From positions 1,488,001 to 1,552,000 of the forward strand of contig NZ_OY762929.1 in NCBI RefSeq assembly GCF_963666675.1: DNA of 64,000 nt. Direction: 5' to 3'. Positions 44,494 through 51,339 of this stretch are shown in pieces (positions within the stretch are counted from its first letter, which is position 1; each line of letters starts with the position of its first letter). Under the pieces are notes generated by a model, which saw only the letters and a program-made list of their open reading frames with translations, made no database searches and was not told where the DNA came from. The DNA comes from an uncultured Desulfobacter sp. (GTDB taxonomy: Bacteria; Desulfobacterota; Desulfobacteria; Desulfobacterales; Desulfobacteraceae). The position numbers and the translations under genes are program-made.

Positions 44494-45624
44494 TTATGGC
44501 ATGAACTGGGAAAAGATAGTTTGTAAATCAAATGAATAGTTCCGGAGGTCTGGGTTCAATACTTTGGAAAATTTCGTGAAGTCAACGGCCTCCCAATTCC
44601 CATCCCCAAAAAGTTGGATATACGCCTGAATATTCCCTTGATTAAGGCTGCTCATTTTCGAGCGGATTTGTACGCCAATATCCTGGGCAAAATTTTTTCC
44701 GTGCCAGTAATCATAGAGTAACACAGCCACCCATCCGGCCTCCATAAAATGGCCGCCGATTGTCGTGGTCATTTCTCCGGATTCAACGGACTTGAGAGCC
44801 TCCGGCGACCAGTTAATCCCTCCAAAGATCCGGACTGATTTCCCTTTTCTCTGAATTGGCTTGGTACCTTCAAATGCCGCCAATGCCATATTATCACTCG
44901 CTGCCCAGAGAACGCCTGGTTGCTGCCCTTCATACCTGGATAGCATACCTAAAAACGCATGTTGAGCCAGTTTCGAGTTCCAATTGTTGACCGGAACAAC
45001 CTGAAGCAGCTTCGCATCCCCCCTGTTCCGGATGGCTTTTTGCAAGCCCTTTTCACGCGCAACGGCTGCCATTTCCGCCGTCGGCCCATTCAGACCGATC
45101 ATTACGATTTTTCCCTCTTGATTACGGGAAGCATCCTTCTTCGCGGCATGATCCAGTAACGCATTGGCTAAATTAAAGCCTGCCTGTTCATCATCCGGCA
45201 GCATCTCTCCCAGCCAATAGCGATATTGGTTTTGTGGAATACCAACTTTTTCATAGCCTTCAGAATCTAAACCTGCATTAAGGAGAAACGCCCCCACGTG
45301 AGCTTCTTCAGCAAGTTGAATCAACTCAACACCAAGGAATTTGAAATTCATAAAGAGTATGGCATCAACTTTCTGCTCGTCCCGAATCGCCTTTTGTACC
45401 TGTTCTCTCATCTTAAAACGGTTATTTTGAGCATTATAGACCTGACACGCCATGTTTAAATCATGGCATGCGGCCTGAAAAAAATTTTTAACTAACGGCC
45501 AAAACGCATCATCCATGCGTGGGGCAAACAGGGCAAGCCTATAGGTCTTCTGGTCGGCATAGAGGTGAGATTGACCGATAACAAGACAAAGTACTGTACA
45601 GATAAGAACGCGGCGAAATTTCAT
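44494..45624 (-). CDS. Periplasmic sugar/autoinducer-type binding protein (Peripla_BP_4)
   Basis: A 376-residue secreted protein with a signal peptide (about 1-23, LICTVLCLVIGQSHLYA). The fold is of the ribose-binding type: YRLALFAPRMDDAFWPLVKN, VDAILFMNFKFLGVELIQLA, EGKIVMIGLNGPTAEMAAVA, VLWAASDNMALAAFEG and TTTIGGHFMEAGWVAVLLYDYW are in the expected order. No transporter subunit is nearby. It is convergent with the hybrid kinase gene at 37571 and was next to it before the IS4 insertion, so I infer that it delivers a ligand to that kinase, as LuxP does to LuxQ. The ligand is unknown. Confidence 0.88.
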   Translation of the reverse strand: MKFRRVLICTVLCLVIGQSHLYADQKTYRLALFAPRMDDAFWPLVKNFFQAACHDLNMACQVYNAQNNRFKMREQVQKAIRDEQKVDAILFMNFKFLGVELIQLAEEAHVGAFLLNAGLDSEGYEKVGIPQNQYRYWLGEMLPDDEQAGFNLANALLDHAAKKDASRNQEGKIVMIGLNGPTAEMAAVAREKGLQKAIRNRGDAKLLQVVPVNNWNSKLAQHAFLGMLSRYEGQQPGVLWAASDNMALAAFEGTKPIQRKGKSVRIFGGINWSPEALKSVESGEMTTTIGGHFMEAGWVAVLLYDYWHGKNFAQDIGVQIRSKMSSLNQGNIQAYIQLFGDGNWEAVDFTKFSKVLNPDLRNYSFDLQTIFSQFMP

Positions 45625-45929
45625 AATATCTCCCTGAATTTATCGTGATTATTCATATCAGGCCTTTTTTCTCTGCCCCAAGAAAGGGTTTTATTGCAGG
45701 GAAAATGGAGAATTTCCCATCCCCATAACCGACAGGCCCGATGCCGGGCCCAAAGAGTTTACTTCATAACCTTGGAACGGCCGGATTGACAACCGATTCA
45801 ATTTACAAGATAATCTAAAAAAACATAACGAGGAAGGAGGGATGTCTGGTCGTTATGGACAATTATCTACCGGTCAGAGAATCCCAGGTCTGTATTTTCA
45901 ATGATTTTTCAAAATGTCTGGTTGTCAAA
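45625..45929. other. Intergenic region upstream of the binding-protein gene
   Basis: About 300 bases that should contain the promoter of the gene starting at 45624. The only structure seen is a GGCCCG-ATG-CCGGGCC hairpin near 45735-45752, without a T run. The right part borders the truncated MCP gene. Confidence 0.4.
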
Positions 45930-46354
45930 TTATAGAGCTATGCCACAGCCATTGGCAATGGTCGCCACAATGGTGTTGATCTCGGTGACCACCTCGGAGA
46001 TATTGCCGATCACCTCAACCGTTCCGGTTGTGGAGGACTGGATTCCCTGAATCTGTTCCTTTATGGCACCGGACATAGAGGTCATATTGTCGGCCCCGCC
46101 GGCCGCGGCACCTGCCCGCTCGGACAACCCATTCACGCCGGTGCTCATACTGGCGGAAAGATCGGTAAACTCTGTCGAGGCCTTGTTGATGGTAACGGCG
46201 TTCCGTGTCACCTCACTCATTAATGCCTGGAGCTTTTCAATAAATTGATTAAGCCGGTCGGACAACTCTCCGATTTCATCGTGGGTTTTCACCTGAAGCC
46301 GTTTGGTGAGATCTCCCTCTCCCTGGGCAATGTCTTTAATCATCTCAACGGTAT
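45930..46354 (-). pseudogene. Methyl-accepting chemotaxis protein fragment
   Basis: About 138 codons of a chemoreceptor remain: the end of a HAMP domain (MIKDIAQGEGDLTKRLQV) and the start of the coiled-coil signalling domain up to NTIVATIA, where the sequence leaves the family. The periplasmic sensor and membrane segments are gone; a TAG stands just before the first preserved codon. The conserved hairpin tip and methylation helices are missing too. It is a remnant truncated at both ends, lying 10 bases after an intact binding-protein gene on the same strand. A deletion that fused the two loci explains this best. Confidence 0.85.
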
Positions 46355-46362
46355 CCTACCTG

Positions 46363-47310
46363 CTAATCAAAAAATACAGCCCTTTGGGCAAATTTTTTCG
46401 GAAGTGTGTAGCCGAATCGTTCAAGGGTTGTCCGGTTTATAAACAGGCCCGGATCCGGATCACGTTTCAACGGAACTTTATTTATATCTTTGCCTTTAAC
46501 CACCACCTCCTCCACGGACTGGGCAAGCATTTTTCCAAGCTTTACGTCATCCGGAGAGAATCCGACCAGGGCGCCATTTTTAACCGGATTTTTATTGTAA
46601 GATAGAATCGGGGTATCTCCTGCGGCTGCCACAATTGCCTGGCCATTGTCAAAAATCAGGGCCTGATTGCCCAAAACAATGGCCGACACCTTGCCTCTAT
46701 ATTTTGCCACAGTTTCCAACACCTCTTCTTTGCTCCCAAGAAAGGCGTCGTTATATTGAATATTTTTACCGGCCACAGCCTGTTGGGTCTCCTTTTGGTC
46801 CACCAGCGAGCCGGGGTGGCCTTTTTCAAGGAGGAGCACCATGGAGGTGAAATGCGGGACAATGGACTGGAACACCCCGTACTGGGACGCCTTTGACAGG
46901 TGGTAGGTCACCCCGGTAATCCCCTTCATATTCTTAAGCCCCAATATTCGAGGATGATTGCATCCGCCGATAAAGGTCGCAATGCCGGTCTTGTTCTTTG
47001 CCAGCCATTTAACCGCGTTGGATCTGAGCAGCACCATCCCGTCTTTCTCGGCTTCCCATTGCCGGACAACGGTTTCAAACTCCTCGAATGATCCCAGTTC
47101 CTTACGGTATTCAATTTGGATCGACGGAGAAAGTTCGCGCAGTTTTTCGTCAAATCCGCTCACAACCCGGTTTGACATGCCGGATTTGCCGACCCAGGCT
47201 ACGCCGATATTTTTTGCCTGGGCCGCCGTCGTTTGGATGCCGATAAAAAGAACCAATCCCGCCACGATAAAAAAACTTTTCGCCTTCAACTTTTTTTCAA
47301 TTTTGATCAT
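46363..47310 (-). CDS. ABC_sub_bind-type periplasmic binding protein
   Basis: A 315-residue secreted protein: signal peptide (SFFIVAGLVLFIGIQTTAAQA, written as its core LVLFIGIQTTAAQA), then a fold of the ABC_sub_bind family (TrpX/YtlA-like): NIGVAWVGKSGMSNRVVSGF, VVRQWEAEKDGMVLLRSNAV, GDTPILSYNKNPVKNGALVG and a conserved C-terminus with INRTTLERFGYTLPKKF. No permease or ATPase gene is adjacent, so it may serve a receptor; the MCP fragment just downstream is a candidate former partner. The start ATG follows AAGGAAATT. Two tandem structured repeats lie 36-228 bases upstream of the start and could control it. Confidence 0.82.
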   Translation of the reverse strand: MIKIEKKLKAKSFFIVAGLVLFIGIQTTAAQAKNIGVAWVGKSGMSNRVVSGFDEKLRELSPSIQIEYRKELGSFEEFETVVRQWEAEKDGMVLLRSNAVKWLAKNKTGIATFIGGCNHPRILGLKNMKGITGVTYHLSKASQYGVFQSIVPHFTSMVLLLEKGHPGSLVDQKETQQAVAGKNIQYNDAFLGSKEEVLETVAKYRGKVSAIVLGNQALIFDNGQAIVAAAGDTPILSYNKNPVKNGALVGFSPDDVKLGKMLAQSVEEVVVKGKDINKVPLKRDPDPGLFINRTTLERFGYTLPKKFAQRAVFFD

Positions 47311-47345
47311 TGGAATTTCCTTTTTTTAAATGGGGCATAAATTTT

Positions 47346-47445
47346 TTATAAGAAAGTCTGTGTAACCGACACAGATCTTTCAAACTTTGTTGTGGGCCGA
47401 AGCCTGGGTGAAGCTATACCAAGGACGGTCCGTAGCCGTTTATAT
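47346..47445 (-). repeat. Structured repeat, copy A (upstream of binding-protein gene)
   Basis: On the minus strand: AACGGCTACGG, a hairpin with GGACCG/CGGCCC arms around a variable inner stem, CCCACAA, then a second hairpin GAAAG...CTTTC (47352-47381) whose inner stem CTGTGT/ACACAG is strong, then TTATAAA. It ends 36 bases before the start codon of the gene at 47310. It is not coding. The arrangement resembles an attenuator or riboswitch, but it matches no class I know. Confidence 0.7.
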
Positions 47446-47538
47446 GAAAGAGCTCAGTAAGTTACTGAGTTCTTTCATTCTTCGTTGTGGGTCGAAGCCT
47501 GGCAGATGATATGTCTGGCTCGGCCCATGGCCGTTATA
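47444..47538 (-). repeat. Structured repeat, copy B
   Basis: Same organisation as copy A in tandem: TATAACGGCCATGGGCC, inner hairpin, TCGACCCACAA, then a GAAAG...CTTTC hairpin with an entirely different inner stem (CTCAGTAA/TTACTGAG). The stem sequences differ but pairing is kept. Its first bases include the stop codon of the cNMP-domain gene at 47534. Confidence 0.7.
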
Positions 47539-48076
47539 CAGAACTGATGTGATCTGCTTCATAGAGTTCGCACCAGGTCCTGACCAACTTTTGGGTCCTG
47601 CTTTCCAGCCTTTGGGCAATGATGGCTGAAATCCTTGTACTCAGCAGATATCCCAGTTCCGGATCATTGCCACACAACGATTTGAGTTTGTCAGCCGGTA
47701 TCAAGAGAATTTGGCTTGCCTGGGCACAACACGCTGTTGATGTCATTTTCCCCGGCTCCACAAAGGCCGACCACCCGAAAATTTCATTTTGCTTTATTTC
47801 GTCAACCTTAACCTGCTTTTCAACATTCTCGACCTGGGTGGAAATGTAATCTTCATATTTGATATCCTTGGTAAGGATTTTATCCGTGAACAGAATAAGC
47901 AAGTCAACATCACCCTGAATCAAGCCGTACAGATGCTCTGCAGGTTCCTGGCTTTGAAAAATTATGTCTCCTTTGTCATAGGTTTTAATATGGCTAAACG
48001 CCTCAATTTCTACAAAATACTCCCTGGAAACATCCGAAAAAAAGGGAAACTGTGATAAATTCGGCTTTTGCTGCAT
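47534..48076 (-). CDS. Cyclic-nucleotide-binding-domain protein without effector domain
   Basis: A 180-residue protein consisting of one Crp-like cNMP-binding beta barrel (FFSDVSREYFVEIEAFSHIK, YDKGDIIFQSQEPAEHLYGL, NEIFGWSAFVEPGKMTSTA) with a C-terminal helix; the acidic insert DIKYEDYISTQVENVEKQVK lies in the middle. The FGWSAF...TSTA stretch is equivalent to the phosphate-binding cassette (FGE(L/I)AL..RxA), but the Glu and Arg that hold the cyclic phosphate are changed, so nucleotide binding is doubtful. There is no HTH. Such small proteins are common in Desulfobacteraceae; their role is unknown. Confidence 0.8.
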   Translation of the reverse strand: MQQKPNLSQFPFFSDVSREYFVEIEAFSHIKTYDKGDIIFQSQEPAEHLYGLIQGDVDLLILFTDKILTKDIKYEDYISTQVENVEKQVKVDEIKQNEIFGWSAFVEPGKMTSTACCAQASQILLIPADKLKSLCGNDPELGYLLSTRISAIIAQRLESRTQKLVRTWCELYEADHISSV

Positions 48077-48146
48077 GGCAATCTCCTTTCCATATTGGGT
48101 GTTTGATTCACTGCATCCTGCGGTGGGCTCCTTGATTCAGGGGAAT

Positions 48147-48329
48147 TCATAGATATCGCCGATCCGGGCCGCTATGCCGCCTTAAACCGGTCCGGTTTTG
48201 ATGGCCTTTGTTTACCGGAACCATGAATCGGCGGTCTTTGATTCGTCGCCTGCCGCCCCTGTCCAAGGTAAAATGCGTCATGGGTTTTGGCACCGTAATG
48301 CCCTCTATTTTATATATCTTCGATTTCAA
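48147..48329 (-). CDS. Small Arg-rich hypothetical protein
   Basis: A possible 60-residue basic protein (GGRRRIKDRRFMVPV, then RRHSGPDRR) starting with TTG at 48329, nine bases after GGAAGGG. The repeated DRR/GRR pattern resembles short basic stretches found in PilZ-linked or hypothetical proteins of deltaproteobacteria. The start signal lies in a CAGCCC-TTCC-GGGCTG hairpin. Coding is uncertain. Confidence 0.35.
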   Translation of the reverse strand: MKSKIYKIEGITVPKPMTHFTLDRGGRRRIKDRRFMVPVNKGHQNRTGLRRHSGPDRRYL

Positions 48330-48631
48330 CAGCCCTTCCGGGCTGTAAACGCAACAGGCAGATAAAAAGACAAGATGAAGTGTTCTGGTCTATAAGGGAG
48401 AAATTTAATCCAGAGTACAAAGGAATTTTATCTTGGTATAAAATTCATGATACTAAAGACCGATTCAAATGGCAAGCATGGGAATTGATGCCCTTTGAGG
48501 CAATTTTTAATTCCGGGGACCGTTTGACGTTTAAACACGTTTTTACAACCTCATTTCAACAAATTCAGTTGTGGCCGCCTCAAATATTACGATGATATCG
48601 GAATTTTTAAAGATAGATGACCCTCTGATCA

Positions 48632-48843
48632 CCACCCTGACCAGAATCCTTGCCGACTACAGAAAACAGCGCAGCCAGGGCATTGAAACCCCGGTGTTTG
48701 ACCCGGATCGGTTCAAAGATCTGGACATTGATCCTTTGGCATGGGAGAACGCGGCAGCTTTGCCCTGCCGGGATGAAGAACCGGAACGGTTTGGGAGTGC
48801 CGTTGCCGAGGCTGACACCTGGAAAATGTGGTCGATGGTATGA
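48632..48843 (+). pseudogene. Fragment of an AGCS symporter gene (3' end)
   Basis: Bases 48632-48813 repeat the 3' end of the AGCS gene at 36796-36977 with about 7 mismatches, nearly all in the last 60 bases. The frame encodes the C-terminal tail (LTRILADYRKQRSQGIETPV onward) and ends at 48843 with unrelated residues. Nothing of the membrane part is present, so it cannot be a gene. It is a dispersed partial duplication, or the relic of a second AGCS gene. Confidence 0.88.
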
Positions 48844-48866
48844 TCAAGCCTGGTAAAATAACCGTT

Positions 48867-49799
48867 TCAATAATTTTGATCTGCAGAACCGATACACAGT
48901 TCATCCAGCAATTGAATCAGTTGGTTGGTTTCCGGTTTGGTGACATAATTATCAGCTTTTACGGCATTACACTTGGCAATCATCTGTTTGTTAATTAAAC
49001 TTGAAAACATGATGGTAAAAATGTTTTTGAGGTTTGGATTATGTTTCACATTTTTACATAATGTCAGTCCGTCCATTTGGGGCATCTCTATGTCACTGAT
49101 AAGAACAACTTTACTTAAGTCCTGTTCACCGTTTCCAAAGTCAGTCTCTAAATGTCGAAGGGTTTGAAGACCATTTTCAAATTCCGTAATGTTTGAGAAT
49201 CCGGCTGATTTCAGTGCACGTGACACACCCTTTCGTATGGTGGATGAGTCATCTGTAAAAACAATTTGGAGTTCATCCCTTGTAATACTTTTATTTTTTT
49301 GAAGGTTTTCCTCACTGACATCTTCAATGATAAGATCCGGAAAAATATTGGATAGAATATGCTCAAGATCAACAACCAATATTTGATCCCCTTCAATGCT
49401 CACCGAACCCGTAAAATAATTTGTATCCCCGATGGTCTGATCGAGTGGTACCAGGTCTTTCCAGGATATCCGATATATACGTCTTACACCGTTAACTTTA
49501 AATCCATTTACAGAGTTATTAAATTCAGTGACAACAACGATCTCTCTTTCATATTCAATGGTTTCCTCAATCTCAAGTATCTGTGCCAAGTCCATTACAG
49601 GAATCGTTTTATCCCTGTAAAGCAGCATGCCAAGTACGCCCGGCACCTTATTGGGCAGCGTGGCCAGTGATTTATGATTATATTGTTGAATGGACTGGAC
49701 CTTGGCAACGTTAATCCCGAAAGGCTGGTCATTTATCAGCACAGCAAGCAGCTCCAGTTCGTTGGTTCCTGACTCAAGCAGTATCCCCTGCTCACTCAT
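48867..49799 (-). CDS. cheV: Chemotaxis coupling protein CheV (CheW plus receiver)
   Basis: About 310 residues from ATG 49799 (GGGAGAC upstream); a longer frame starts at 49838 without a better signal. The N-terminal CheW-like domain (ELLAVLINDQPFGINVAKVQ, PGVLGMLLYRDKTIPVMDL) is followed by a receiver (IVFTDDSSTIRKGVSRAL, phospho-Asp in LISDIEMPQMDG, TIMFSS, Lys in YVTKPE). CheV links chemoreceptors to CheA and can be phosphorylated for adaptation. The neighbouring MCP remnant and orphan binding protein point to a former chemosensory cluster here. Confidence 0.93.
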   Translation of the reverse strand: MSEQGILLESGTNELELLAVLINDQPFGINVAKVQSIQQYNHKSLATLPNKVPGVLGMLLYRDKTIPVMDLAQILEIEETIEYEREIVVVTEFNNSVNGFKVNGVRRIYRISWKDLVPLDQTIGDTNYFTGSVSIEGDQILVVDLEHILSNIFPDLIIEDVSEENLQKNKSITRDELQIVFTDDSSTIRKGVSRALKSAGFSNITEFENGLQTLRHLETDFGNGEQDLSKVVLISDIEMPQMDGLTLCKNVKHNPNLKNIFTIMFSSLINKQMIAKCNAVKADNYVTKPETNQLIQLLDELCIGSADQNY

Positions 49800-50213
49800 A
49801 AGATGTCTCCCGTTTTTAAAGTGTGATTGAATTGTCATTGTTTCTAAATCAAGCCCTGGATACTTGCATGAAGTCGTTTACCATGCTTGAAAGTTATGTT
49901 TGAAAAGCGAGTTTTTTGTCAAGAGCTGTTGACTCGCCCCTGCAGAACGCACATGCATGGAATTTTGATTTATGCAAATCCTTTAACGATACAGATGGTA
50001 TCATTGAGATCAGGGATTTCACCGAAGGTATGTGTCTGAGACCATCGAAATTTTGTATCTGTGAATAGTAGTTACGATACATGAATAGACAAAGAAAAAC
50101 AATTTTTTCGGTTAATAACGGCTTAAGTTCCAATTGGTGACTCCACCTATAATGATCACATTTGCATCTATGTTTCCCATTTACTATCCCCAGATAAAAT
50201 AGCTCATGCATCT
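49800..50213. other. Intergenic region upstream of cheV
   Basis: About 400 bases with no supported gene. It should contain the cheV promoter. The ORF at 49894-50211 on the minus strand shows no recognisable domain and no good start. Confidence 0.4.
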
Positions 50214-50311
50214 TTTATAAGAAAGTCTGTGTAACCAACGCAGATCTTTCAACTTTCATTGTGGGCTGAGGCTGGGTGCTGATAGACCAGGTCGGCCCAT
50301 GGCCGTTATAT
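50214..50311 (-). repeat. Structured repeat, copy C
   Basis: Third copy of the element at 47346-47538: TATAACGGCCATGGGCCGA, inner CTGG/CCAG hairpin, CAGCCCACAA, then GAAAG...CTTTC hairpin (50221-50250) nearly identical to that of copy A. It follows the terminator of the small coiled-coil gene; the next gene in this direction (cheV) starts 415 bases away. Confidence 0.7.
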
Positions 50312-50315
50312 GAAA

Positions 50316-50347
50316 AAAGGCCTCAATTATTATCAACTGAGGCCTTT
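50316..50347 (-). terminator. Terminator after the small coiled-coil gene
   Basis: AAAGGCCTCA (50316-50325) and TGAGGCCTTT (50338-50347) form a perfect 10-base-pair stem, followed on the minus strand by TTTTTTC overlap. It lies 36 bases beyond the stop codon at 50384. Confidence 0.92.
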
Positions 50348-50383
50348 AAATAAGGGATTAAATTTCAAATTTGGAATACAATT

Positions 50384-50686
50384 TTAACCGCCTACATTAC
50401 CGCCCTCAAGATCTCTCCAGGCCCTATCGACACTACTGCCGATTGTTCCGAAAAGATCATCAAGCTCATTTTTTACAGGCGACCACTCTGACGGGCATTC
50501 GTTTTCCAACTGATCAACTCTAATTTGAGCCGTCGTCACCTCTTGTTCGAGCTGTCCGATCAATGGTAGGATTTTTTCTTTCTCTGCGGATCCATAAGTG
50601 TCTGCAACTTTTTTCATCGCTTCTAACTTTTCTTTCCAGGCAGTTACTTCAGCCAACATTGCCTTGCAGTAATCTTTAACTTCCAT
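50384..50686 (-). CDS. Small coiled-coil protein, Sll1863-like
   Basis: A 100-residue acidic, helical protein (MEVKDYCKAMLAEVTAWKEK, then heptad-like KKVADTYGSAEKEKILPLIG and a C-terminal AWRDLEGGNVGG). No membrane segment. The start follows AGGAGAAGAAATC. The shape resembles the Sll1863 family of small coiled-coil stress proteins, though this is from memory and weak. It is a one-gene unit with its own terminator. Confidence 0.7.
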   Translation of the reverse strand: MEVKDYCKAMLAEVTAWKEKLEAMKKVADTYGSAEKEKILPLIGQLEQEVTTAQIRVDQLENECPSEWSPVKNELDDLFGTIGSSVDRAWRDLEGGNVGG

Positions 50687-50914
50687 GATTTCTTCTCCTC
50701 AAATTGAATTAATGAAATGATAAACAATTCATATAATTGAGCGATACTAAATCCTGAATAAGAGTAGGCTATAAAAATTTGAGCGGCAACTTAGGTGGAG
50801 TCCATTAAATTATATGATCTCATACTATACAATTTCACCAAATAAATGTAACCATATATTTAAATTTTAATATTTGAAATGTCCTATTAACCAAAACAGG
50901 GCGCTATTTATATC

Positions 50915-51323
50915 ATGAATTCTTTTAAATTACTTAAATCCGTACTTGTTTTCATAGCCATATTCCATCTTGTTTCGGTCTTGGCTTAATGGTATCCGTG
51001 ACTTTTCAAAAAGCAGCCATTGCTTTTTATGGTGGTACCCTGGAATGGACACCTATGCCAATCTTTTTTATCAGGGTAATTGGGTCTTTCGCCTTTGTCC
51101 TGGGTTATTTAGCCTTGATGGCATCTCCTAATCCCATCAAGCATAAAATAATAATAATTGGTTTTATCGAATTTTTATCCTGCGAAATATTAACAGTCAT
51201 TTTTTTGCAGATGAAGTTTATACTGTACTTAATATAAGCCAGACGATGAACATTATGACTTCAATATTTTTTGGGTGGCAGGCTTTTCTGCTGACCTATT
51301 TTTTTTGGCTCAATTTAACATGA
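50915..51323 (+). pseudogene. Frameshifted small membrane protein gene next to the CRISPR trailer end
   Basis: Three frames join into one protein of about 135 residues: MNSFKLLKSVLVFIAIFHLV (frame 1, stops at 50986), LMVSVTFQKAAIAFYGGTLE and two membrane segments (frame 2), then NSHFFADEVYTVLNISQTMN to FFWLNLT (frame 3, stop at 51321). Two single-base indels, near 50983 and 51170, account for it. Four hydrophobic segments are predicted. I do not know the family; the layout recalls DoxX/DUF4345-like proteins. It ends 17 bases before the last CRISPR repeat. Confidence 0.75.
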
Positions 51324-51339
51324 CCATCGACACTTTACT

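Noticed and set aside
47346..50311. Structured repeats as integron attC sites (TATAACGGC... recalls VCR ends)
   Set aside because: The two ends are not inverted copies of each other, there is no paired RYYYAAC/GTTRRRY, and no integron integrase is in the window.
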